DNA from: Streptomyces sp. NBC_01463
GTDB lineage: Bacteria; Actinomycetota; Actinomycetes; Streptomycetales; Streptomycetaceae
Direction of reading: 5' to 3'
DNA: 64,000 nucleotides
Assembly (NCBI GenBank): GCA_036227345.1
Contig: CP109468.1
Span: 2,728,001 to 2,792,000, forward strand
Of the stretch, positions 1-9,466 are shown piece after piece; within the stretch, counting starts at the first letter, position 1, and each line of letters opens with the position of its first letter. Under the pieces are notes generated by a model. It was not told where the DNA came from. It did not search any database and saw nothing but the letters and a program-made list of their open reading frames with translations. Both the position numbers and the translations under genes were made by a program.

Positions 1-143
1 CCAAGAAGTGTAAAGAAAAGGTAATGCGGCACAACCGTACGACCCGCCGGATCCCGTGGGATACCGCCATCGGTACCGGCACCCCACTCTCCCGCAATGC
101 GTGCGATGATGACCCGGTCAACTGCATAAAGGCCGCTCGAATC

Positions 144-337
144 CGCGCGGGAGAGTCCCGGCCCCGTGCCGGGCGCCGAAGGAGCAAGATCCTCCCTTGA
201 ATCTCTCAGGCCCCGTACCGCGTGGATGAGGCAGATCTGAAAAGCGAGTCGCGCTGCGGCTCCACCCAAGGTGCAAGCCGAAACCCCTCCGGGGCCTCTC
301 GGCGAACCTCTCAGGTTCCGATGACAGATGGGGAGGG
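144..337 (+). promoter_or_regulatory. Tandem glycine riboswitch, gcvT leader
   Basis: The leader of gcvT shows the conserved pieces of two consecutive glycine aptamers. The first has GGGAGAG near 149, GCCGAAGGAGCAA near 175-187, ATCTCTCAGGC near 201-211 and GGCAGATCTGAAAAGCGAG near 230-248. The second has AAGGTGCAAGCCG near 268-280, ACCTCTCAGGTTCCGATGACAGA near 306-328, and closes at GGGGAGG. In this family, glycine binding switches on genes for glycine breakdown, which fits the gcvT-gcvH-glyA genes downstream. No clear terminator hairpin lies between the second aptamer and the start codon, so control may be at translation (inference). Nothing else is assignable in bases 1-143 apart from a presumed promoter. 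Confidence 0.85.
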
Positions 338-373
338 ATCGTCCTCGTCGTCATGCCCTGGGAGCCTTCATCC

Positions 374-1489
374 ATGAGCACCGCCCCCCGTCTCACCGCC
401 CTCGATGCCCTGCACCGTTCGCTGGGTGCGACCATGACCGACTTCGCGGGCTGGGACATGCCGCTGCGGTACGCCAGTGAGCGCGACGAGCACATCGCCG
501 TCCGCACGAAGGCCGGCCTGTTCGACCTGTCCCACATGGGCGAGATCACCGTCACCGGTCCGGCCGCCGTGGACCTGCTGAACTTCGCGCTCGTCGGCAA
601 CATCGGCACCGTCTCGGTGGGCCGCGCCCGCTACACGATGATCTGCGCCGAGGACGGCGGCATCCTGGACGACCTGATCGTCTACCGCCTCGCCGAGACC
701 GAGTACATGGTCGTCGCCAACGCGGGCAACGCGCAGATCGTGCTCGACGCGCTGACCGCCCGCGCCGGGGGCTTCGACGCCGAGGTGCGCGACGACCGCG
801 ACGCGTACGCGCTGCTCGCGGTGCAGGGCCCCGAGTCCCCCGCCATCCTGGCGGCCGTCACCGACGCCGACCTGGACGGTCTGAAGTACTACGCCGGGCT
901 GCCCGGCACGGTCGCCGGGGTCCCCGCGCTGATCGCCCGTACCGGCTACACCGGCGAGGACGGCTTCGAGCTGTTCGTCGCTCCCCGGCACGCCGAGCAG
1001 CTGTGGCGGGCGCTCACCGAGGCCGGTGCCTCGCGCGGCCTGATCCCCTGCGGGCTGTCCTGCCGCGACACGCTGCGCCTGGAGGCGGGCATGCCGCTGT
1101 ACGGGCACGAGCTGACGACCGCGCTGACCCCGTTCGACGCCGGTCTCGGCCGGGTCGTGAAGTTCGAGAAGGAGGGCGACTTCGTGGGCCGCAAGGCCCT
1201 GGAGGCGGCCGCCGAGCGCGCCGAGACCGCCCCGCCGCGCAAGCTCGTCGGCCTGGTGGCCGAGGGCCGCCGGGTGCCGCGCGCCGGCTTCTCCGTCGTC
1301 GCGGACGGCCAGGTCATCGGCGAGGTCACCTCGGGCGCCCCGTCGCCCACGCTCGGCAGGCCGATCGCCATGGCGTACGTCGACGCAGCGCACGCCACGC
1401 CCGGCGCCGAGGGTGTCGGCGTGGACATCCGGGGCAGCCACGAGCCGTACGAGGTCGTGGCGCTGCCGTTCTACAAGCGCCGGAAGTAG
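374..1489 (+). CDS. gcvT: Glycine cleavage system aminomethyltransferase (T-protein)
   Basis: T-protein transfers the methylene group of the lipoyl-bound aminomethyl intermediate to tetrahydrofolate and releases ammonia. The 371-residue product has the usual family length, with the N-terminal GCV_T fold (residues about 8-265, including LFDLSHMGE and RTGYTGEDGFE) and a C-terminal barrel (EVTSGAPSPTLGRPIAMAYV). The ATG at 374 is preceded by GGGAG at a spacing of about 8. An in-frame start 21 bases upstream (353) has no such site and lies against the riboswitch. The gene is first in a gcvT-gcvH-glyA cluster under the glycine riboswitch. gcvP (P-protein) is not in the window, so the complex must be completed from elsewhere. 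Confidence 0.95.
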   Translation: MSTAPRLTALDALHRSLGATMTDFAGWDMPLRYASERDEHIAVRTKAGLFDLSHMGEITVTGPAAVDLLNFALVGNIGTVSVGRARYTMICAEDGGILDDLIVYRLAETEYMVVANAGNAQIVLDALTARAGGFDAEVRDDRDAYALLAVQGPESPAILAAVTDADLDGLKYYAGLPGTVAGVPALIARTGYTGEDGFELFVAPRHAEQLWRALTEAGASRGLIPCGLSCRDTLRLEAGMPLYGHELTTALTPFDAGLGRVVKFEKEGDFVGRKALEAAAERAETAPPRKLVGLVAEGRRVPRAGFSVVADGQVIGEVTSGAPSPTLGRPIAMAYVDAAHATPGAEGVGVDIRGSHEPYEVVALPFYKRRK

Positions 1490-1581
1490 CGGCCGCCCGC
1501 GTCGGGACGTGACGCAGTCGCGTCTCACACCGTAAGACCACCGTTCATCAGCACTCCCCCGCGTACAGGAGAATTCAGGTC

Positions 1582-1959
1582 ATGAGCAACCCCCAGCAGC
1601 TGCGGTACAGCAAGGAGCACGAGTGGCTGTCGGCCGTCGAGGACGGTGTGGCCACGATCGGCATCACGGAGCACGCGGCCAACGCGCTCGGTGACGTCGT
1701 CTACGCCCAGCTCCCCGAGGTCGGTGACACGGTGACCGCGGGCGAGACCTGCGGCGAGCTGGAGTCGACCAAGTCGGTCAGCGACCTGTACTCGCCGGTG
1801 ACCGGCGAGGTCACCGCCTCGAACCAGGACGTGGTGGACGACCCGTCGCTGGTGAACTCGGCTCCTTTCGAAGGCGGCTGGCTGTTCAAGGTACGCGTCG
1901 CGGCGGAGCCGGAGGACCTGCTCTCCGCCGACGAGTACACCGCGTTCTCCGGCAACTGA
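1582..1959 (+). CDS. gcvH: Glycine cleavage system H protein
   Basis: The H-protein carries the lipoyl arm that shuttles the aminomethyl group between the P, T and L proteins. The 125-residue product is full length, with the lipoylation motif [12 protein letters not shown] placing the modified lysine at about residue 64. The ATG follows an AGGAG at 1567-1571 with a rather long spacer. It lies 92 bases after gcvT and 19 bases before glyA, consistent with one transcript under the upstream glycine riboswitch. Confidence 0.96.
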   Translation: MSNPQQLRYSKEHEWLSAVEDGVATIGITEHAANALGDVVYAQLPEVGDTVTAGETCGELESTKSVSDLYSPVTGEVTASNQDVVDDPSLVNSAPFEGGWLFKVRVAAEPEDLLSADEYTAFSGN

Positions 1960-1978
1960 GACCCCAAGGGACCACCTG

Positions 1979-3238
1979 ATGTCGCTTCTCGATTCCTCCC
2001 TCCACGAGCTGGACCCGGACGTCGCCGCCGCTGTCGACGCCGAGCTCCACCGTCAGCAGTCCACCCTCGAGATGATCGCCTCGGAGAACTTCGCTCCGGT
2101 CGCGGTCATGGAGGCCCAGGGCTCCGTCCTGACCAACAAGTACGCCGAGGGCTACCCCGGCCGCCGCTACTACGGCGGCTGCGAGCACGTCGACGTGGTC
2201 GAGCAGATCGCGATCGACCGCATCAAGGCGCTCTTCGGCGCCGAGGCCGCGAACGTCCAGCCGCACTCCGGTGCGCAGGCGAACGCCGCCGCGATGTTCG
2301 CGCTGCTGAAGCCGGGCGACACGATCATGGGCCTGAACCTGGCGCACGGCGGTCACCTGACCCACGGCATGAAGATCAACTTCTCCGGCAAGCTCTACAA
2401 CGTGGTCCCGTACCACGTCGACGACACCGGCGTCGTGGACATGGCCGAGGTCGAGCGCCTGGCCAAGGAGTCCAAGCCGAAACTGATCGTGGCCGGCTGG
2501 TCCGCCTACCCCCGCCAGCTGGACTTCGCCGCCTTCCGCCGCATCGCGGACGAGGTCGGCGCGTACCTGATGGTCGACATGGCGCACTTCGCCGGTCTGG
2601 TCGCCGCGGGCCTGCACCCCAACCCGGTGCCGCACGCCCACGTCGTCACCACCACCACGCACAAGACCCTCGGCGGTCCGCGCGGCGGCGTGATCCTCTC
2701 CACCCAGGAGCTCGCCAAGAAGATCAACTCGGCGGTCTTCCCGGGTCAGCAGGGCGGCCCGCTGGAGCACGTGATCGCGGCCAAGGCGGTCTCGTTCAAG
2801 ATCGCGGCGGGCGAGGAGTTCAAGGAGCGCCAGCAGCGCACCCTGGACGGCGCCCGCATCCTCGCCGAGCGTCTGGTGCAGCCGGACGTCACCGAGGTGG
2901 GCGTCTCCGTGCTGTCCGGCGGTACGGACGTGCACCTGGTCCTCGTCGACCTGCGCAACTCCGAGCTGGACGGCCAGCAGGCCGAGGACCGGCTCCACGA
3001 GCTGGGCATCACGGTCAACCGGAACGCCATCCCGAACGACCCGCGGCCGCCGATGGTCACCTCGGGTCTGCGCATCGGCACGCCGGCGCTGGCCACCCGC
3101 GGCTTCCAGGCCGAGGACTTCACCGAGGTCGCGGAGATCATCGCGTCCGCGCTGAAGCCGTCCTACGACGCGGACGACCTGAAGGACCGCGTCGTCGCGC
3201 TCGCCGAGAAGTTCCCGCTGTACCCCGGTCTCAAGTAG
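1979..3238 (+). CDS. glyA: Serine hydroxymethyltransferase
   Basis: This PLP enzyme interconverts serine plus tetrahydrofolate with glycine plus 5,10-methylene-tetrahydrofolate. The 419-residue product has the family hallmarks: [10 protein letters not shown] and [15 protein letters not shown] near the N-terminus, and the PLP-lysine motif [14 protein letters not shown] (Lys about 229). It starts with ATG 19 bases after gcvH, preceded by AAGGGACC. In this operon it uses the methylene-THF and glycine linked to the cleavage system, and the serine it makes is the substrate of the next gene, sdaA. Confidence 0.97.
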   Translation: MSLLDSSLHELDPDVAAAVDAELHRQQSTLEMIASENFAPVAVMEAQGSVLTNKYAEGYPGRRYYGGCEHVDVVEQIAIDRIKALFGAEAANVQPHSGAQANAAAMFALLKPGDTIMGLNLAHGGHLTHGMKINFSGKLYNVVPYHVDDTGVVDMAEVERLAKESKPKLIVAGWSAYPRQLDFAAFRRIADEVGAYLMVDMAHFAGLVAAGLHPNPVPHAHVVTTTTHKTLGGPRGGVILSTQELAKKINSAVFPGQQGGPLEHVIAAKAVSFKIAAGEEFKERQQRTLDGARILAERLVQPDVTEVGVSVLSGGTDVHLVLVDLRNSELDGQQAEDRLHELGITVNRNAIPNDPRPPMVTSGLRIGTPALATRGFQAEDFTEVAEIIASALKPSYDADDLKDRVVALAEKFPLYPGLK

Positions 3239-3261
3239 TCCGACCGGCACGTTTGCGTATC

Positions 3262-3310
3262 GGGGAGGGGCACCGCGCACACTGAACAGTGAGCGCGGTG
3301 CCCCATCCCC
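3262..3310 (+). terminator. Strong hairpin after glyA
   Basis: A 12-bp perfect stem (3267-3278 with 3293-3304, GGGGCACCGCGC) with a 14-base loop is extended by four further G:C pairs and an A:T pair past one bulge. It starts 23 bases after the glyA stop. There is no T-tract, as is common for Streptomyces hairpin terminators. Confidence 0.7.
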
Positions 3311-3311
3311 A

Positions 3312-3388
3312 GGGGTGTCTCGCCGGTCAGGGCCGGGGCACGACGCCTGGCACGGCCCCCTGTCCGGCCCTGACCGGCGAGACACCCC
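3312..3388. repeat. 23-bp perfect inverted repeat between glyA and sdaA
   Basis: The arms 3312-3334 and 3366-3388 are perfect reverse complements over 23 bases around a 31-base spacer. The element lies directly after the glyA terminator hairpin and 86 bases before the sdaA start. It could be a second terminator, an attenuator or leader structure for sdaA, or a DNA operator. Sequence alone does not separate these. Confidence 0.6.
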
Positions 3389-3474
3389 CTTGCCCCCGCT
3401 CTTCGGGCCGCGACCCGGCCCGTACCGCACCACCCGGCAGACAACGGCGTCTACCAACCCCTTAGGAGTCACCC

Positions 3475-4857
<1,383 letters not shown>

Positions 4858-4996
4858 GGTCCGCCGCGCGGGCGGTCCGTTTGCCGTTGCGGCAACAGGA
4901 CTCGCGGCGGCTCCCGCGGGCGGCACATGATCGGGGTCCGGGCCGGACGTCCGATGCCTGCCGGTGCCGGACGGACGACCGCCATGGAGGAGAAGC

Positions 4997-5983
4997 ATGT
5001 CGCAGCAGCCCGACCGCGCCCCCGGCCTCACACACCGTGTGGTGCCCTCGCCCGCCGGCCGCGTCCACCTGGTCGAACAGGGCACGGGGCCGCTGGTGCT
5101 GCTGGTGCACGGATTCCCCGAGTCCTGGTTCTCCTGGCGCCGGCAGCTCCCGGCGCTGGCCGCCGCCGGCTACCGGGCGGTCGCCGTGGACGTGCGCGGT
5201 TACGGCCGCTCCTCCCGGCCCGCGGACGTCGCCGCGTACCGGATGCTCGAACTGGTCGAGGACAACGTCGCCGTGGTGGAGGCGCTCGGCGAGAGCGGTG
5301 CGGTGATCGTCGGGCACGACTGGGGTGCGACGATCGCGGCGAACTCCGCCCTGGTGCGGCCGGACGTCTTCCGGGCGGTCGGGCTGCTCAGCGTGCCGTA
5401 CGCCCCGCGCGGCGGTCCCCGGCCCAGCGAGGTCTTCGCGCGGATGGGCGGGGACGAGGAGTTCTACGTCTCCCGGTTCCAGGAGGCCGGCCGGGCGGAG
5501 GCGGAGATCGAGCCGGACGTCCGCGGCTGGCTCGCGGGCTTCTACGCCGCGCTCTCCGCCGACACCATGCCCGCACCCGAGGCCCCGGACCCGCACTTCG
5601 CCGCCCGTGGCGGGACCCTGCGCGAGCGGTTCCCCGCGGCCCGGCCCGGCTGGCTCGGCGATGAGGAACTCGACTACTACGCAGGCGAGTTCGAGCGTAC
5701 GGGCCTGAGCGGCGCGCTCAACCGGTACCGCAGCATGGACCGGGACTGGGAGGATCTGGCGGAGTTCGACGGAGCGCCCGTCACCCAGCCCTCGCTCTTC
5801 ATCGGCGGCTCCCTGGACGCGTCCACCACCTGGCTGGCCGAGGCGATCGCCGCCTATCCCGCGACGCTGCCCGGCCTGCTCTCCTCGCACATCCTGGACG
5901 GCTGCGGCCACTGGATCCAGCAGGAGCGGCCCGACGAGGTCAACCGGATCCTGACGGACTGGCTCGGGTCGCTGCCGGGCTGA
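4997..5983 (+). CDS. Alpha/beta-fold hydrolase, epoxide-hydrolase-like
   Basis: The 328-residue product has the alpha/beta-hydrolase signature of soluble epoxide hydrolases: the oxyanion-hole motif HGFPESWFSW, VDVRGYGRSSRP, the nucleophile elbow VGHDWGA with aspartate as nucleophile (about residue 108), and a C-terminal GCGHWIQQE that supplies the histidine. Aspartate at the elbow favours epoxide hydrolase or haloalkane dehalogenase chemistry over esterase chemistry. The substrate is unknown. The ATG at 4997 is chosen because GGAGGAGAAGC lies directly before it; a GTG 33 bases upstream has no such site. It appears to be the last core-like gene before the accessory island begins at 6.1 kb. Confidence 0.85.
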   Translation: MSQQPDRAPGLTHRVVPSPAGRVHLVEQGTGPLVLLVHGFPESWFSWRRQLPALAAAGYRAVAVDVRGYGRSSRPADVAAYRMLELVEDNVAVVEALGESGAVIVGHDWGATIAANSALVRPDVFRAVGLLSVPYAPRGGPRPSEVFARMGGDEEFYVSRFQEAGRAEAEIEPDVRGWLAGFYAALSADTMPAPEAPDPHFAARGGTLRERFPAARPGWLGDEELDYYAGEFERTGLSGALNRYRSMDRDWEDLAEFDGAPVTQPSLFIGGSLDASTTWLAEAIAAYPATLPGLLSSHILDGCGHWIQQERPDEVNRILTDWLGSLPG

Positions 5984-6021
5984 ACCCGCCCCGGACGGGG
6001 CCGAACCGGCCGGCGCCGTCC

Positions 6022-6060
6022 CGTCATCCGTCCTGTCGTCCGTCCGTCATCCGCCCTGTC
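6022..6060. repeat. Short direct repeat upstream of the caspase-like gene
   Basis: Two 16-base copies (6022-6037 and 6045-6060, pattern CGTCATCCG[TC]CCTGTC) are 15/16 identical and sit 85 bases before the start of the caspase-like gene. Their spacing (23 bases start to start) is about two helical turns, so they could be a regulator-binding pair. This is weak evidence on its own. Confidence 0.35.
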
Positions 6061-6145
6061 CGACTTCCCGCCGGTTGCCCCGACTGCCTTCCTTGAAAGG
6101 TCACTTGGTCCACAATGGCCCTCAGCCGAGCGAAGGGGGCCGCCC

Positions 6146-7213
6146 ATGCGGGCACTCGTGGTCGGGGTGGAGTCCTACGAGGCGGGATCGGCCTGGAACC
6201 TCGACGGGCCGGTACGTGACGCGCTGGGGTACGCGCGGTGGCTGCGTGAACTCGGGGTGGGCGACGACTCGCTGACGCTCCTCCTCTCGCCCCTGGAGCA
6301 CAACCGGCGGCTCGCCGACGAGTGCGGTCTGCCCTGTCGTCCGGCCGACCGGAACACCGTGCACCAGGTGCTGACCCGGGAGCTGGCGAACGAGCGCAGC
6401 GACTGGCTGTTCGTCGTCTGGTCGGGGCACGGTCTCATCGACGCCGACCGTAACCGCAGGCTGCTCTACTCGGATGCGCACCACCGGGACCTGCGCTGCC
6501 TGGACGTCGAGGCCGTGCTCGCCATGTTCCGCTCCGACGGGGCCCCGGGGCATCCGCGCCAGCTCTGGCTGTTCGACGCCTGCCAGACGTACGCGGACCC
6601 GGCGACGACGGCGGGAGTCCTGCGGCCGGACCCCATACCCCGCTGGACCGAGCGCCGTCAGGCGGACCAGCACGTGCTGTTCGCCTGCGGTCCGGGGGAA
6701 GCCACGCGCAATGGAATGAACGCCGGGGTGTTCAGCACGGAGGCTCTGCGGCTGCTGCACGAGCACCCCGACTGGCGGCTGTCGCCCCGGCCGCTGGCCG
6801 ACGCGCTGCGCGGCCGCTTCGGGACGACGACCTCGCTCTGGTTCGAAGGGGACGGGGAGGCCAGGAGGACTGCCGTCCAGCACAAGGTGCCGGGGCGGAA
6901 ACTCGATCTGTCCGACAAACGCCGTCTGCGGGACGCGCTGGCAGCCGTGGGGGTCATGCGACAGCCGGAGTCCCGGAGCCAGGTCATCGCCTTGCTGCCG
7001 CCCGAGATCGCGGGAAGTGTCGCCCGGTCGGGAGTCATGCTCCTGGAGATCCTGGACCTCGTCGAAACCTGTCTGGCATTCGGTGACGGATTGACGCACT
7101 TGTGGTCGGCGGTGTCCCTGGCCGATCCCGGGACGACGGCGCTCGATGATCTGCTGGAGGTCTTCCGGGCATATCCGGAGTGGTTTACTCCACCTGCTCT
7201 GGACATGAATTGA
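6146..7213 (+). CDS. Caspase-like (C14 family) protease with C-terminal effector-associated domain
   Basis: The 355-residue protein opens with MRALVVGVESY, the first strand of a caspase-like fold. It has the catalytic histidine in VVWSGHGLID (His about 95) and the catalytic cysteine in LWLFDACQTY (Cys about 146), the two hallmarks of bacterial caspase/metacaspase-like proteases. After residue about 250 comes a helical domain with LLEILDLVETC and GDGLTHLWSAV. This resembles the N-terminal part of the VMAP-type protein at 14930-16555 and is best read as an effector-associated domain (EAD) used for homotypic recruitment. There is no signal peptide. The ATG follows GAAGGGGG. It heads a + strand group with the small peptide and the HExxH enzyme. 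Inferred role: a protease effector of the vWA-MoxR-VMAP system. Cleavage specificity is unknown. Confidence 0.82.
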   Translation: MRALVVGVESYEAGSAWNLDGPVRDALGYARWLRELGVGDDSLTLLLSPLEHNRRLADECGLPCRPADRNTVHQVLTRELANERSDWLFVVWSGHGLIDADRNRRLLYSDAHHRDLRCLDVEAVLAMFRSDGAPGHPRQLWLFDACQTYADPATTAGVLRPDPIPRWTERRQADQHVLFACGPGEATRNGMNAGVFSTEALRLLHEHPDWRLSPRPLADALRGRFGTTTSLWFEGDGEARRTAVQHKVPGRKLDLSDKRRLRDALAAVGVMRQPESRSQVIALLPPEIAGSVARSGVMLLEILDLVETCLAFGDGLTHLWSAVSLADPGTTALDDLLEVFRAYPEWFTPPALDMN

Positions 7214-7353
7214 CGCTTCGTGATTCAGCCACTTCAGGCCCGCGCGGGCACAGGCTGACCGGTTGAGGATGTTTCCAGCGGTCCATGCGTAGGACATCAT
7301 GTAAGAGCGGGTCGAACATCGCGTCGCACTGATTCGGGGGAGGTTTCACGGCA

Positions 7354-7533
7354 GTGGCAAAGCCGAAAAGCGCCGCCATATCGGATCTGCCTGATCTCAC
7401 TGGCACATCCCTGGAGGCGTTGCGCGCTCGACCGGACGACGACAGAGCGGCCGCCAAGAAGCGGCTGCTGGAGGAAGTCGGGCGGTCGGCCAGAAGCCTG
7501 TCCACCGGCGGGGAGAACAGCTGGACCGTCTGA
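7354..7533 (+). CDS. 59-residue putative RiPP precursor peptide, FxsA-like leader
   Basis: GTG at 7354 is preceded by GGGGGAGG (7336-7343). The predicted peptide begins MAKPKSAAIS, has a leader-like segment DLPDLTGTSLEALRA at about residues 11-25, then a charged helix (KKRLLEEVGRSARSL), and ends GGENSWTV at the stop. The DLPDLTG.SLEAL pattern followed by a basic helix and a short C-terminal tail recalls precursors of the FxSxx-COOH (FxsA) family. The tail here lacks the Phe-x-Ser-x-x ending, so it would be a divergent relative. The gene lies 43 bases upstream of the HExxH gene in the same direction, so the two are probably co-transcribed. Inference: this is the HExxH enzyme's substrate, with the Gly-Gly tail and the last six residues as core. 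No conserved-domain search was possible. Confidence 0.6.
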   Translation: MAKPKSAAISDLPDLTGTSLEALRARPDDDRAAAKKRLLEEVGRSARSLSTGGENSWTV

Positions 7534-7576
7534 CACCCCGGTCCGCTCCGATCCGGTGCCACGGCAGAGGGAGCAT

Positions 7577-9466
7577 ATGCGCCCTGACTCACCGCACGAA
7601 GTGGAGTCGCGGCATTCACTGACACCTCGGCAATTCCGCGAACTCGCCCGCGGCGAAGGCAGTCCCGCCACACTCGCCGCCCTGTCACGTGCCGAATACA
7701 GCCATCGCCTCCTGTTGTTCGACCTCCTGATGGACGCGCTCAGTCCGCTGGACGGCGTGACCGGCCGGCTTCCTGGCGCCCAACGTGCCTGGGATCTGCT
7801 CGCCGCGGCACAGCGCCGTGATCCGGCGGCGGTCGAGGAGTTGCTCCTGCTCCCCGAGACCGGGCTGTGGCTGACCCGGCTGCTGACCCGGCTGCGCTCC
7901 AACGGCCCTGCTGACACGCCCTTGTGGGCGGAGGCCGGACATCTGCACACCCTGGCCGCCGTGGCCGCCGCCCGGGCGGGCCTCACCTTCAGCTTCCCCG
8001 TCCCCGCCCTCCAGGAGAAGATCTGGCTGCCCACCCTGGGGCTGGCCCGGCTGCCCTCGGCGCACCGGCACCGGAATGTCTGGACAGTGACCGAGGTCCG
8101 GTCGGCGCACGGCCGGATCACGCTCGTGGGTGCGTACGGGCAGCTGCGGCTGCCCTCCGTCCCGGAGCACCCGTCCAGTGACTGGCTGCCCCAGCGCCGG
8201 TCGCCTCTCGTCGCGGGGGCCGCCCGCCGGATCCCCCTGGACGATCTCGGCCACCACCGCATCGCCCCGATGCCCGACGGTGCGGCCGAGCGGCTGACGC
8301 ACGGCGCGTACGACTCCTGGAGCAGGCTGCTCCAGGAGTCGTACGAGCTGCTGGCCGCCATGGATCCGCCGACGGCCGACGCGGCCGCCGTGCTGCTGCG
8401 CTCCCTCCAGCCGATGTCGGCGCACGAGCGCTTCCGGGTGCGCAGCGTCAGCAGCGGGCACGGCGTCGGCGGGCTGGCGTCGTCCGTCCCCGACACGGCG
8501 CCCCTCTGCGCGGCCACGCTGGCGCACGAACTGCAGCACAGCAAGCTCAGCGCGCTGATGCATCTGTACCCGCTGCACGAGCCCGCGCCTCCGGGCGCGC
8601 CGCAGCGGCTCTACTACGCTCCCTGGCGCGATGACCCGCGACCGCTCGGGGGCATGCTCCAGGGCGCCTACGCCTTCACGGCGGTGGCGCGGTTCTGGAG
8701 TGCCTGCGCCGCCCGGCTCGCCGGGCCCGACGGCGGCCTGGCCGCTTTCGAGAGCGCCCTGTGGCTCGGCCGGCTGACCGAGGTCGTGCCCGCTCTCGCC
8801 ACCGACCCGGCGCTGACCGCGGCGGGACGGGACGCCCTGCAGGCCCTGCACGGCGCCGTGGTCCGGTTGCACGGCCGCACCGGCGAGGGCGCCGAGGTGA
8901 CCCTGGCGCGCCGGATGGCCGCCGACCACCGGGCGACCTGGCGGGCCGCCCACGTACGGCCTCACCCGGACGATCTGGCGGTGCTGTCGGCCGCCTGGTG
9001 TGCGGGCCGGAAGCGGCCGCCCGCGCTGCCGCCGCGGCCGCACCCGGAGATCAGGGAGTCGGGGGCGCGGCACCTCGACGCGCGGGCCATGCTGGTGCGT
9101 GTCCGGCTGGCCGACCCGGCGGCACTCGACAAGATGCGCGACAGCCAGGGCGATCACGTGCCCGGGCTCGCCGGGGCAGGCCCCGCCGATGTGCTCTGGG
9201 CCTGCGCCGAGTTCACCGCGGCGTGGCGGCTCTACTCGCGGGAGATCCGGAACGCGCCGGCCGGTCCCGCGACATGGACGGGGCTGGGGCTGGCCCTGGC
9301 GGATGCCGGACGTTCGCCGGAGGCGGTCAGGGCGCTGACCGTGATGCCCGAGCTGGTCGCGGGCGTCCACTCCGCCGTCCGGGAGATCTCATCGCGTACG
9401 CCGGACCCGACCGCCCTGGCCGATTGGCTCGGCCAGGGCGGTACCGGTCCGTCCGGCAGCTGTTAG
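7577..9466 (+). CDS. HExxH-motif peptide-modifying enzyme (predicted aKG-type peptide beta-hydroxylase)
   Basis: The 629-residue protein carries HELQHSKLSALMHLYPL at about residues 317-333, the HExxH-x-KL pattern of the RiPP-associated HExxH domain (TIGR04267-like). Members of this family are fused to, or encoded beside, FxsB-type radical SAM maturases and have been assigned peptide beta-hydroxylase activity. Here the N-terminal half has no CxxxCxxC radical SAM motif, so the enzyme is stand-alone. The ATG at 7577 has AGAGGGAG just upstream; a GTG 21 bases earlier is possible. The gene follows the putative precursor by 43 bases. Its stop overlaps the stop of the convergent vWA-STAND-TPR gene by two bases. 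The reaction (hydroxylation of the peptide) is inferred from family membership only. Confidence 0.75.
   Translation: MRPDSPHEVESRHSLTPRQFRELARGEGSPATLAALSRAEYSHRLLLFDLLMDALSPLDGVTGRLPGAQRAWDLLAAAQRRDPAAVEELLLLPETGLWLTRLLTRLRSNGPADTPLWAEAGHLHTLAAVAAARAGLTFSFPVPALQEKIWLPTLGLARLPSAHRHRNVWTVTEVRSAHGRITLVGAYGQLRLPSVPEHPSSDWLPQRRSPLVAGAARRIPLDDLGHHRIAPMPDGAAERLTHGAYDSWSRLLQESYELLAAMDPPTADAAAVLLRSLQPMSAHERFRVRSVSSGHGVGGLASSVPDTAPLCAATLAHELQHSKLSALMHLYPLHEPAPPGAPQRLYYAPWRDDPRPLGGMLQGAYAFTAVARFWSACAARLAGPDGGLAAFESALWLGRLTEVVPALATDPALTAAGRDALQALHGAVVRLHGRTGEGAEVTLARRMAADHRATWRAAHVRPHPDDLAVLSAAWCAGRKRPPALPPRPHPEIRESGARHLDARAMLVRVRLADPAALDKMRDSQGDHVPGLAGAGPADVLWACAEFTAAWRLYSREIRNAPAGPATWTGLGLALADAGRSPEAVRALTVMPELVAGVHSAVREISSRTPDPTALADWLGQGGTGPSGSC

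Noticed and set aside
6146..9466. TTA codons in the caspase, peptide and HExxH genes
   Set aside because: TTA strings present there (for example in TGGTTTACT) are out of frame.
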